Assembly: GCA_038501625.1 (NCBI GenBank)
Contig: JAZAYU010000011.1
Span: forward strand, 12,594,849 to 12,658,848
Length of the DNA: 64,000 nt
Source of the DNA: Corbicula japonica
Taxonomy: Eukaryota; Mollusca; Bivalvia; Venerida; Cyrenidae
Direction of reading: 5' to 3'
Every line of letters begins with the position of its first letter. Position 1 is the stretch's first letter. Below are positions 38,288-51,400 of the stretch, piece by piece. A program made the translations under genes and the position numbers. Below the pieces are notes generated by a model. It ran no database searches. It worked only from the letters and a program-made list of their open reading frames with translations, and was not told the DNA's origin.

Positions 38288-38418
38288 GCCGCAGATTATA
38301 AAACTGAGATTGGAAATCAGTACCAAATCTCAAGCATCAGACAATTCTTCATTTCAGCCAATCAGATGCTTGAGAATTAAGACTGGTCACCATTCTCAGT
38401 TTTATTATCTTGAGCCCT
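38288..38418. repeat. Foldback palindrome family, copy 4
   Basis: Outer ends GATTATAAAACTGAGATTGG and CTCAGTTTTATTATCTT; arms CAAATCTCAAGCATCAG and AATCAGATGCTTGAGAATT. Confidence 0.88.
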
Positions 38419-38514
38419 GGAATATGTTTTGCCGCATTGGTCATTTCTTTTGGTGAATGTCACAACGAGAATGAGATTGTTCTAAGGTTGCGTGAAAGTT
38501 CCAATGGCCTGTTA

Positions 38515-38660
38515 TTTTCTCAATACATGTAGATGAAAAGGGAACTCCGAAAGCCTTCAAACACGAGAAAAATGAAAATATTGCAGGTTCGGTTTGATTG
38601 AGCCTATTCATGTACAGTAATGGAAATGCATATTACTGCCCACGCCGCCTAACCCAGGGT
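38515..38660. repeat. Interspersed repeat (GATGAAAAGGGAACT family)
   Basis: Phrases GTAGATGAAAAGGGAACT, ATATTGCAGGTTCGGTTTGA, TTGAGCCTATTCATG and CAGCCCACGCC-like words recur in the same order at 53155-53300 and partly at 57070-57200. Class unknown. Confidence 0.65.
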
Positions 38661-39597
38661 TGAGAGCAACTCGATTTACACCAATAAACAGTACAATTTT
38701 GACGATCCCTAAAGATGGTGTGCATATGGCGGTGGACATGGAACCTTCAATGCGTTATTTTCAGATTAATACCATTCCATGTTCAGCGGCGTATGGTCTC
38801 CAGATAAAAGAATGGGTTTGCCCTAAACGAGAAAACAATGGGCGGAACTAAACGAAATAGAATTTTGACAGGGGATCTTAGAATATAAATCCTGCATATC
38901 ACAGACAACGCCAAATGCAAAATTTAAGAAGCAGAAGTATATCCTTCTGGGTGATTGAACAATATCCAACTCTATATTGGCTGGGAAATTGAAACCACCC
39001 ATTACTAAACTGGCCGAAATATTAAAACAAAGGTAATTTTAGAAGTGCTATTAACATAGTACATAGTACATAAGTATCGTGCTCAACAACCCTACAAAGA
39101 TCACTATTTTTAAGTGATCACTATTTAATTATTTTTAAATTATTGTTGTTTTTGAAATAACTTCGGTCCTTTCAGTTTAACGTATTATGATTTCTTCGTT
39201 CATTGGTGTCCGTTGAATTGCAAATAGGGCCAGTAATAACTGTTTTCTGCAAAGATGCAAATCCTTTTAACTTGTTCTATTTTAAGCTTGTTTATTCGTA
39301 AATTTGGTATCTCATGTTTTTGGAAGTGTTGGAAAATACACTCGGGTTAATTCCATATAGATGCTCTGACAATTCAAAAATATAGACATAGTATGCGTAC
39401 ATTCAATACCGTTCTAATCATCACTACATGGCTACATGTTAGTATTTAAAGCACTATTAACACAAAGTATCTTTTTAAATTACCATATGAGTTATATGAT
39501 ACTGACAATGTTCAATGTCTTGTGTCTCTTTGTCTAACAAACGTATACAATATATTTGTAAAATTATGTTTAACCTTGAGTTTCCTGGTCACGTAAA
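38661..39597. other. No recognised feature
   Basis: AT-rich non-coding sequence. Short ORFs such as 38660-38851 show no family resemblance. Confidence 0.4.
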
Positions 39598-40205
39598 TAC
39601 CGTATAATGGGGTTTTTTCGCGAGCATAATATTTTCGCTATTTTCGCGACCGTCATGAATTCGCGAAAATAATAAACGCCAAAAATTCCCATCTTAACTT
39701 TCGCTGTAGGGATAATTTCATAGTTTAAAAATTTGTTGCATATACTATGCTATACTAACAATGCAGATGGGCGTTACTTAATAAGCTGTTTGAAAAGGTA
39801 GTCCCAGCGGGCTAAAGGTTTATTATCGCTTCATAACGTCTATAGGCCTATCTGCGGTGGTCATGGTAATTATTCTGTCAATAACAACATAATCATCATT
39901 GTTATTTTAACGGATGTATATTATGCTACGGGCAATTTGGTTTATTAAAGTTTGATAAATTACCACTGTTAAATGCACAGCTTTCACACTAGAGCAAACA
40001 TTTCTTCAAATAATACTTAATTTTTACAGGTACTTTTGCTGGTACAGGATTACAAGAACTATAGCAATATGAATGCCCTGCAAAAAGTAAAAACACGAAA
40101 ATTAATTTCTGCGGGCTCAAATTCGCTAAAATTACAACCGCGAAAATTTAAATTATGGCAAAATCGCGAAAATTTTCGGTCGCGAAAATAACCCACTATA
40201 CGGTA
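39598..40205. mobile_element. 608-bp MITE with TACCGTATA ends
   Basis: Left end TACCGTATAATGGGGTTTTT with TTCGCGA motifs; the complement of the right end begins TACCGTATAGTGGGTTATTT with TTCGCGA. Inside, GCGAAAAT and its complement are clustered near both ends. No ORF of note. Confidence 0.8.
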
Positions 40206-41645
40206 TGTGACAAATGAATAAAAATGATAATTTCCCACATCATAACCTAACAAGTTCTTCTTAAGGACACATGTTATTGTTGTGAGTATCATATTATTTA
40301 AGAGGGCATTTAAAACGGTGCTTGTCTTGTTTTTGTGTTTGGATATAAATAGAATTTTATGGATTATTTTATGCCTAACTATTTTGTTTCAATGTTTTAA
40401 CATTTCTTAACTATGTAAAATAAACATAAATTAATATTATTTATTTGTGCAAAGTATTTTTAAACTGCAGTTAGGGATATTTTAGCACTGTGTCTGTTGT
40501 TTTCTATTGATGAAAATGCAACGAAAACTGCGAACAGTCCCCAATTACTGTCCCAGCACAATGAACTGTGATACTATTTGGACTTATGAAACTATTTTGT
40601 TCATATATGAATAATGTAGTTTATTTACTTTAATGAAATATACAGTAATCATATAAAACATCATTATCTTGTTTAGTTCCGCCAATTCTAAATTAACAAC
40701 ATGACTCGTTTTTTTACACAGAACGTGATTTTTCAGTTGTATATTAGTGGCACACATATGGACAGAACATTTCTTTTCAATTACGAATGATCTATATTTT
40801 TCATAGCGTAGCAAATGAGCATTTGTTTTTAAAAATGGAAAGAGTATCATTATTTAATTACTTTAAATTATTTTTGACAAATGTGCTAAGAAACATAAGT
40901 ACATTACCAAAAAATCGTGAAGAAAATTGTGTATTGACAATTACTTTTTTCTTTTTATTCGAGCGTGACAATCAGTCCATGAGGTAGTGCTTTTAACTAG
41001 AAACTACTATAAACGAATTTTTAAAAGTACTTGCGCTGTTTTGTACTGTACTGTTCTTCGGTTTCTAGAATTGTATAACCGAAGAATATTCGGACCGATC
41101 CGGAGATTTCCGTTGGCGAAAATTCTGGTCTGTATATTAATCGAATCGTATCTGATGCAAAAAGTTGAAAATTGCAAATGAAATAGTTGTTCTACTTAAA
41201 AATTAAAATACTGTTGTCGGTACTCGAACCTGTGCAATTATCAGGGAAGGTAGAGGGGTGGGGGAGGGGGCTGGACGTGGCACTGCATACGAAGATTGTT
41301 CAGTGAGGACTATGGTTCGTTGGGAAAAAAGGTAAGTGTTTAACATAAATCCTTTTTCAGTCCTAAAGGCATCCTCGAATGCCGATGATGGCATGTACTC
41401 CTTTTCAAGCGTGTAAGGTTGTTAATTGTGGACAGGATAAGTACGAGTATACATAAGAATAAACTATTTTGAATGGATAAAATTAATACTTAAACCCAAC
41501 AGCATAGCTTTAATTGTCTGAAGATCGTTATATCCGCCATATTTATCCCAATGAAACGTTGTCCTCGCTTAACAATCTTCGAATGCAGTGCCATGTACAG
41601 CCCTTGAATTACGCGAATTAAATTCCAAACCCAAACACAACATAG
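40206..41645. other. No gene recognised
   Basis: AT-rich sequence. On the minus strand near 41219-41235 a CAGGTTCGAGTACC stretch resembles a tRNA B-box, but no A-box or cloverleaf was found. A GGGGTGGGGGAGGGGGC run lies at 41254-41271. Confidence 0.4.
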
Positions 41646-41775
41646 GCCCAAGATCATAAAACTAAGATTGGACACCAGTCTCAAATCTCGAGCATCTAAT
41701 TGGCTCAAATGGCGACTGGTCAGATGCTTGAGATTTGAGACTGTTCTTCAGGTAAGGTTTTATGATCTTGAGCAA
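41646..41775. repeat. Foldback palindrome family, copy 5
   Basis: Outer ends CCCAAGATCATAAAACTAAG and TTTTATGATCTTGAG; arms CAGTCTCAAATCTCGAGCAT and ATGCTTGAGATTTGAGACTG. This copy carries the GATCATAAAACT end variant. Confidence 0.88.
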
Positions 41776-42471
41776 TAGAATCATATCATTTAAAAATGTA
41801 AAAATGAGAAAATGAAAAATATATTCGTACACTTTTTCAGCATTTATTACCAAGCTTTATAAGGGAATACAGAAGGTAGTTTATACTTTCGTCTACAAAA
41901 CGAACTGTTTTTTTACGGATACACTTAAGTTTGTAAAAATTTACTATGTGAAAAAAACATCTCTATTTTCCATATTTATCTTTAACATATTCAGAATCTC
42001 GTTTAGTGTTGTCATGGTAAACCTTATAATTATATATATCACAACTTCATTTTAATTAGTGTTAAGGGATTGACGGGTCTCCTTGGGTGGGGTAATGCAC
42101 CACCCTTTAAGACGTTTTTCTTAGGAAGCTGAGTTATTTTAAAAATAACAATAAGGTCTTGTTATTTCAAACAATATTTTGAAAAGTAAATAGCACAACG
42201 CTCAACGATAAACACAAAAGAATTTTACAGATGCATTCGCAGCCATTCACATTTTCCATAAAGACTATGCGTCAGTAAATCATTAGATTTTCAGACTTTT
42301 AGATTTGTTCTCAAGTGCACGATCTGATCACACTGGTTCTACATGATACATGTATAAACTATCATGACTATAGAGGAGAAACTGAGGAATGGGATGGACG
42401 TCGAATGAAATATTTGCAACAGTTTTATAAATATATTTATTTAAATAATTTTATAGTTTCACAGAACAGAA
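41776..42471. other. Presumed promoter and 5' UTR region of the Ig gene
   Basis: No ORF or repeat of note. The start codon at 42472 is preceded by TTTCACAGAACAGAA; TTTCACAG could be a 3' splice site, which would place the 5' UTR start further upstream. Confidence 0.35.
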
Positions 42472-45400
42472 ATGACGATAAAAGCAGTCATTGTGATAAG
42501 CTGTCTGTGTTTTACACAGGCATTACCAGGTTAGTAGTTAAGATCAACATTTTACGTACTATGCTAACATCGGCTGCTTACAGTTGTAACTAGCTTTGTC
42601 TGCTCTATTCCTCTCGATCTTGCATGTCACCTTCTGATTTTGCAGTTGTTTCATATTCATTTGTTTCAGCTGTTGTCAAAAACAGTTCTGAATTATTTTA
42701 ACTATTCGCTTGCCAGTTTACAGTATTATTTGATTGCCAGTTCAGCGTGTTATTTGCTTGCCAGTTCAGCGTATTATTTGCGTGCCAGTTCAGTGTATTA
42801 TTTGCTTGCCAGTTCAGCGTATTATTTGCTTGCCAGTTTATTGTATAATTTGCTTGCAAGTTCAGCGTATTATTTGCTTAACAGTTCTGCTTATTATTTG
42901 CGTGCCAGTTCAGCATATTATTTGCTTGCCAGTTCAGTGTTTTATTTGCTTGCAAGTTCAGCGTTTTATTTGCTTGCCAGTTCAGCGTATTATTTGCTTG
43001 CCAGTTCAGCTTATTATTTGCTTGCCAGTTCAGCGTTTTATTTGCTTGCCAGTTCAGCGTATCATTTGCTTGCCAGTTCAGCGTATTATTTGCTTGCCAG
43101 TTCAGCGTTTTATTTGCGTGCCAGTTCAGCGTATCATTTGCTTGCCAGTTCAGTGTATTATTTGCTTGCCAGTTCAGCGTTTTATTTGCTTGCCAGTTTA
43201 GCGCATTATTTGCTTGCCAGTTCAGCGTATTATTTGCTTGCCAGTTCAGCGTTTTATTTGCTTGCCAGCTCAGCGTAGTATTTGCTATAAAGATCTAAGG
43301 TTTACAGTTATTGGCCATAAGTGGGTCACCAAAACGTCCACCATGCAGGCGCTTGTTAATGTACATTACAAGTAATGATGAAAATGCAGAAAGTTCAATA
43401 TGCAAGCCTGAAACTCGTTATTTGACCTAGTGATTGCATGGCCTTTTTATTACAAAGAAAAAACACAACATGAAAACACAGAGACATTTATTTTCTTTAG
43501 GTAAACGTCCTCCGAAGATTATATCCCAGTTTGAGAACAGATATATATATTTCGGACCAAATCGTACAGATTTGGTACAGATTCCATGTGTTGCCGACGG
43601 TTATCCACCATCAAGGTTAGTCGAATTAAACTCTCTAAACTATTGCCATTGTCATAGAGTTAACAGTTAAATTAAATTTGCGTTTCGTATTCAAATGAAT
43701 GCTTGGAACAAACTCTGCATAGTTTTAGGTCTGTTTGTTAAATTTCAAAGTAAAGCCCTTAACTGACAGATCAGTGAGCGCTCGTATTTTTGTATGATTC
43801 GGTGTCACATATTCATCGGACTTGAACTCGGTCTAAAATTTGCAGTATGCACATAGTTACGGTACAGTTTAAAAGTCTTGTTTCAATTTATTATCTTAAG
43901 TGCGTCGTCAGTGTTTAAGACTCTGGCCGGTTTTATCGTCGCAGCTATCACGTTATTAAAGGTTTACCTAAAATTATATTAACAGCTTTTATTTAATCAC
44001 GAAATAATATATATCTTAGTTTCTGAATGTTACTTACTTTTACAATTATACTTTTAAATAAAAACACATTATTGTAGAGACTAAGTCTTACTTGTTTTAC
44101 AACAGCTGTCGTGATCGACGTTTTGTCCCAATTTGGTTTTTACCAAGCAAACATGAAAGAGTATTTAGTAGTTTTATAAACCGATTTGTTCTCAAAAATG
44201 ATATAATACGGCACATAATGGTCTCTACTCTAAGGTTATTTTGATTCAAAGGTTCTACTGTATAAGATGGTGTTCCTATAGGTTAAAAATCCTGGGCCCA
44301 AGATTATAAAACTAGGATAGGAGGCCGGTCTAAAATTTCAATCGTCTAAAATGGCGACCAGTGAGTCAAGTTTGTTTCCGCCACATTGAGATTTGAGACT
44401 GGTCTCCAGATTGAGTTTTATGATCTTACCCGGATAGACAAGAAATGTAAACCACGGGTGTTAACCATTTTAGGTACTCCTGGAGAGTAAATGGCAGTCC
44501 CTACAATCCGCTTGACAGTGGTAGTCGCGTGAAACAATTACACAACGAAGGAACTCTTGTGTTTACACCACCTCTGCTGGGAGGTGCCGGAAGTTATCAG
44601 TGCTTTGCAGACAATGGCTTCGGTGTGGCAGCTTCAAATATAACCATCCTTAGAGAAGCCGTTCTTAATCAGTTTCAAGTTGAACCACATAAGGTAAGTT
44701 TTACGACAGAAATAGTAAAAAGCTCTGTGATCAAGATCGTAAAACTAAATCTGGAGATCAGATCTGTTTCAAATCTCAAGCATCTGATTGGCTGAAATGG
44801 CGACTGGTCTCCATTTTAGCCAATCGAATGCTTGAGATTTGAAACAGATCTCTAATCTTAGTTTTATGATCTTGGAATCTGTTGTAGTTGCAAATTATTA
44901 AATTAGCGTTGCCACTTTGTCTGTAATTAAGATATGAGGAAGTAAACAATGTGGAATATCTTCAGCAGTCTAAGACGATGCCTGAAATTTCCAGATAGAA
45001 AGCCTGTTTAAAACGATACATGATTTTTGAATGAATAAAGGGAGATTTCGCCTGTCGTGTCGAAATACCTATGACATGTTTTTTTGATGGCTGAAGGCAG
45101 AGTGATTGTTAGGAGTACGGAAAGCTCACAAGTTATGCATGCAATAAAACAATTCAGATCTACTTTTACTGAGGAAACAATATTAAGGACTCCAAAACAC
45201 GTCCGAATATTGATAAAAACTACACCAATGTTCATGATAAATATATCAATATTAAATAAACATAAACTGTTGTAATTACACGAATGCGAATTTTTTTGAC
45301 CATGCATATTTTAATCACTTTATTATAAAGGTTACAGAGAATGAATTATCAAAAATTTTCAGCATTTTCAAATTGTGTCTGTTATTACCACAAACACAAT

Positions 45401-48400
45401 ATACAAAAACAATGTGCCTCATTAACACAACTATACACTTTATAATTGTTACAGTAATAATTTCTTTCCGACATGAGTTTACAAACAACAATCATTTTAA
45501 TTGTTTAGTTTATTGTTTAGAAAGGCTTTTATATAACTAGCCATGTTTACAATCCCATCTTTGCGCATTATTAAAAGCTAAAATAAATATGTCACTTCAA
45601 ATGTTATTGTTAATAGTTTATAAAATACCGACTTCGTGACAAGACAAATCCTGTTTGTAAATGTGACAGGAATAGCCAAACGAAGAAAACACATCCCCCA
45701 GACTCAGCCAAAAAAGTAGAGAGCAGAGAGAATATGCTAATACCATTATTTAAAATTATTACTAATAATATATTTCGAGTTTTAAGAATTGGCGTTTTTA
45801 ATTTTCTTTAAGAATATATAAATTAAATAAAGAAATTAAAAATACATAATGATTTTCCGTGTTTAAAGAAGTTGCGTTTCTAATTTCTTTAAGTATAAAT
45901 TTAAAACGGACATAACTGAGGATCTTTGGGATTATGGCGTTGGAAATGCCGGTGGCAAAAAGTCCATGGCCACATCTTTCAGTAATTGAGAAATTTTGTT
46001 TAAAACCACTGTCAAAACCTATTTTGATCTATTAAAATGTTTTAAAGAAGCTGACATTAACTATTTCTCAATTCATTTTTCCCCACGCCGAAATCTTTAC
46101 TTCCTAATATAACCTTATCTGAGACAAGGTCACCACCCTTCATTGAAGAAAAACACAAGTACTTGCAAGAGAGTATAAAACTTAGACTTCTTTTTATTAC
46201 AGATTTTTAAAAAATTACTTATGTTTTACGGACTTGTCAAGACTTGGGCTGAAGGTTATAAAGCTGAGATTGGAAAACAGTCTCAAATCTCAAGTACCTG
46301 ATAGGATGCTTTAGATTTGAGACAGGTTTCCAATCTCAGCTTTATAACATTGGGACTTGATCGAGTCGCTCACTTACTTACATGTACTATATAATATTTG
46401 TGTTAGATTTGGTAATCTATACATTAACAGGTAACAGGGATCACTATGGGTACTAATTGCGCATTCTTTGTCCACACTTTTTAATACTGCTTTAAATGAG
46501 ACTTTATGTTATCTCTTTCTTTCAAATATCAAAATGAGAAACAACTCACGGTATCTTGACGGTGTTCAATATATGTTATCTTCAATACTCGATTGAGGTC
46601 CAGATTAATTCAGCAAAAATTTCAGAAAAAATGAAATATGCATATCGGGAATTGCTACAACCAGAAAACAGCCTCCCCACGCAACCAAAAAGCAGAGAGG
46701 AAAAGAGAGCAAGAGTTAATAGGAGAATCAATTTAAAATTAAACACCTCACGCAATTAGCAGTAAAGAGAACCATTTAGGTTACGGCATTGGAATGGTCA
46801 GTGGCGAAATAGTTTACCGCTGGGGGTTTTACCAGGTTCTAGGGTGCACCAATCTTACACTTGCCCCATTAGGTTCTGATATGAACAATCATGTGCAAAT
46901 TGTATTGGCGAACTAACCCCAACCGTTCAATCCACTCGACAATGTTGTCCTCAATTTTCTTGTTTGTTTGTGTCTCTGTTATTAATGGATCTTGTGGTGG
47001 AGCCTGTTTTCTGAATATTGCTATTCCTAACAAGCATATTGAAATTTTTGCTGAACAATTATTCCATTTTTCAGTTGCAAACGGTGGCGTTAGGCCTACC
47101 TTTGACCCTTCCCTGTATACCTCCATTCAGTCGTCCTTGGGCTAACTTGTCCTGGGTACACAGGTCCCCAGATGGCACTGTTGTACCGGTCTTCCTCGAT
47201 AAAAGAGTCACCGTTGACTTGGAAGGTAAGACAATATCATATTTTCAGTTTGATCTCACATGTATTCAGTTTCAGCAGATCTTCACTATGTTGAGAAAAA
47301 ACAACACTTTTACTAGCTAAACCCCTTAACATTTGAAAACATGCAGCATTATGCATCGCTTTTTAGTGAATAACAATACATTTTGAAGTAGCAACAACAT
47401 TATCTAAAAGAATTACATGTGCATAACTTGTACATAAAATTGGAACTTTTTTCGAAACAAAATCACGTTACCGCAATATATATGCCCCTCCTATGTGCAG
47501 TCAGCACCCTGCCCTTTTTTGTCCCACTCTGCCCGATTGAGGTCTAGAATAGTCCCTAATATGTTAGAAATGGTAATTTTGTTATTTTGATCATTTTGCA
47601 CGTCTTATAATAATTTGATATTATATCGTGCTGCTTAACCGTGCATGCGGCTACTCTAACCTTAACACAATCTCCCAACAGAACCAAAGAGAGCATGTCA
47701 GAATTGATTCAAAACAAAAAACATATACTTGCCATGGTAGCGTTAATTGTATTTCATATTTCATATTCATATATATCATGTGTTTTTCAATTACTTACTG
47801 TTAAGGTGACATATAGACCCATTGGGTCGGGTGCTTTTGTAATCTATATTTATTTAATGTCATTATATTATTTTATGCACATGTCACTATAATAAATCAT
47901 TTACTTACTTACTTACTTACTTACCAAAGAGAGCATTCGTTTATGATATGATCGATTTCAAAAAGACACTGGAAAGAGTTAATTAAAATGCCTGATGGGT
48001 TTTCGCCATTGCAAGGTTGATTGCATTTTACACTGGGGTTGCTCTTGGGCACACCCACTTAAAAATGTTAAGATAATATGTGAAAAGGGTTCACTAGAAA
48101 AATATGGTGCACCTAACATCCAGGAGAACGATTGGTTGTCAACGTCATATTAATGACAACCGAAAACTTGTCATAATCCATTTGTCTTTCATAACTTACG
48201 CTTCCTCACTGTGTTGAACATTTACGGCCTGAAAAATTGCAGCCAACATAGGAATATCGTAGACCTTTCATTGATCAGACCTTCACCTTTGTTATCTAAC
48301 AAAAGACATTGTAACAATTAGAATTGCTAGAAGTCTGTGGCAAAATGCTCAAAAACGTCATATAAACAAATAATTCGATATCATTGAAATATGATTGGTT

Positions 48401-51400
48401 TACTAAGAATCTTAGTATTTTCAGTTATAGACACAAAACTTTGACATCGTATGTCGATACATATGTAATTTTTTTGAAGGGAGATTATATATTAACTATG
48501 TAGAATGTCCTTCAACTTTGTAATCAAGCATAAAACATTGTCGCATCTAGAATTAATCTGCCACACAATGCCAAAAACAGTCATTCACACACAACAATGA
48601 GTTTAACAAACAAAATCCATTTCAGTGAAATAAGATTTGTCTATCAGTCTATAGAATCTTTGTAAAGATAAACTTTGACCCGACATATGTCTGCACTGAC
48701 ACAAAACTTTGATATTATCGTGTTTGTAAATAAACATATGTAATTTGTTTGCAGGAAGATTGCATATTACTAATGTAGAAAAAGTTGATGAACAATATGG
48801 TATACCATATGTATGTATGGCTGTTAACAACTTCCTTGGGCAAAGGAGTTTCGGTCCAGAAATTGTCCTCCAAGTTACTGGTAGTAAGTAGATCAATTGT
48901 GTTTTATTCAATCCTTATACTTACTTTTCACTTCGTTATGGGAAGCTTCACTAACAAGAGAAGATTCACATAACATCAGCATGATTTCGGCTCAATGAGT
49001 GCACACATGCTCCTTGTCAGATACGTATTATATGACATTACACCATTTATGTCAGGCTATTTCTCAGTAACGGCTTAATTATGGTAATTCAAAAATAGCC
49101 CCATAACTGTCTTCACTATTTAAGGCAATATCTAGTTCAAGAATTCAATTAAACCATATGTGAACCTTCACTTATAGTATACGATTGTTCATGCAGTTAC
49201 AGAATTTTTATTGTTCTTGTATAGCATAGTTTTCAATATTCCTCTCTGCAACCACTAACTAGATTCACTCAAACTGTACGAGAAGCCTAAGAAATATGTG
49301 GAACTGCACGTTCATGAACATAGTAACAAGTGAAAACTCTTAGTCCCTTAGATATGGAAATTGATTTAGGTACATATAAGATATTATAACACCATTCACA
49401 TTAAGTCGCCATATTCATAGGACGAAGCTCAAATATAGGAACATTTTTATGTTTGTAAGTTCTACACAGATAGATCTACACGTTTTTGGATATTGAGCAA
49501 TGGTCGAATTTTAGTTTACAATCGTTGAAACTATCTTCATTTTAACTCTTATAATTTTGACAATTAATAAATTTGACAACATTACTGGATATTGAGTAAG
49601 GCGTTGTTTATGAAACTGTAGTTTGTTCTCAGTGTAGTAATAATTTTAATGTCCACATTTGGTTACAACAAAGCAAGGTTAAGTAATTATACGAAAACAA
49701 ATTTTTGAATGTTTGAACATCGATAATAAAATCATAGAATCGAAAGACACACTAAAAGGATTTGAGCGTTATGGAATACATATGTATTTTTAATTTTCGT
49801 TTTGCATCGCAGCATTTGCAGAGAGGTTACCGGCAAGTGTGATGTGGACACCTCGAAGTGACATCATTGTTCTTATAGGAGACGTATTACGCCTGAAATG
49901 TATCTTTGCCGGAAAGTATGTATACCTTTGATACATATAAGTAAGATTACCAATCTGATTGAAATCGTCTCCTGAAAACAGCTACGCTGTTGCGTTCGAT
50001 CTGACCTCAGTGATTTTGCAGCATTACGAAAGCAAATAAGACCTTCAGATTGACAGATTCCGTATCTCTGTCCAGACTCACAACGTCTGTCGTCTGTTTG
50101 TCCCTCCGTCAATTTAAACATTTCTGGATAAATTTAATTTGCTCGGCTGATTGGTTTCAATCCTCACACAATGTTCTTCACCACTCATTATTTCCAAACT
50201 TGTATGTCTTTTAACTTTTAACTATAATTCCAAACCGGGTTCTTAAATGCGCCACTCTCAATTTTGCGGTGCACTCTAGACTCACCTTCAAGACAATGAC
50301 TTTCAAAGGATAAACATGCAAGCGGCTTTTCTTTTTTCTGTTTATGCTAAGTTTTAAGAAAAGAGAAATACACATGTAAGAAACGGCAAGGCAAGTTGTT
50401 TTAGAATGTCTTTTTCTCCGATAAACGAAGTTTTAAGATATTAATGTTAGATGCAAGCAGAATCTTTGAATGGACTTTGCTTAATAAACACTGAAATATT
50501 TTTCCAGTCCAACACCAGATGTGTATTGGTTAAAGAATGGTTTACAGTTGCCTGATTACAGAACTCAGCTGACTAGCTTTGGTCAAGAGGTAATCATAAC
50601 AAACATGCAGCCAACTGATGCTGGACAGTACTCGTGCTCTGGAATGAACAACGAAACATTTCAAAGACCGGAGAGATATTTTAATGTTATCGTCCAATGT
50701 AAGTTTAATTAAACCGTAACATTAGTGTTGGTGCAAGAAAGAACTGTACTTATTACAAAATCATTTTATGTGTAGGTGGTTCAGCTATGATAATCAGCAC
50801 CGGAATCGTATTTCCCGTGTTCTCAGATCGTCTCGTCTTTTAAGTCGTCTTATCCCGAGCCCAGAGAGAAAGAGAGAGAGCGAATATTGTATATTTATTG
50901 ATTAATTGCTAATCAACCACCTATTTGCCTTACCTTTCCCTGCAAACTTTTGATTTTGTCGGTTGTTCTCTTAACTTTCACCTTTGAATAGGATAAATGC
51001 ACATTCCGTAATGGAAACTCCTTACTGAAATATGCACTGTCTCTTATGTGACGCAACATTATTGTGTTTATTTTACTGTGAAAATAAAAAAAGTGGTTGG
51101 CCCAAATGGGCAGTATCCGCATTTCAGAAAATCTGTCAAAAAAGCATTGAAGACGTTAAAAACAAACGTTCATATTCTGAATACCAAAGTTTACATTTCT
51201 GTAGTTATGTACACTACTGAACACATCTTTTAAAGCCTTGGAAAATATCTGACGATACATCAGATAATTAATATGTAGTATCATGAACATACAACTGTAA
51301 CTGAACACATCGAGTAAACCTTTTGACATTGACGACATCAAAAACAGCATACATCAAATAATTCATTTTCCTAGTTTCTATTTAACAGCTGCCCCGTTCT

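Noticed and set aside
38660..38851. 63-codon plus-strand ORF
   Set aside because: Adjacent to an interspersed repeat, no family resemblance, no splice structure.
41219..41235. B-box-like CAGGTTCGAGTACC suggesting a tRNA gene
   Set aside because: No A-box or foldable cloverleaf in the neighbourhood.
30380..43283. Tandem arrays that might suggest CRISPR
   Set aside because: Units are contiguous without unique spacers, in a eukaryotic setting with no cas genes.
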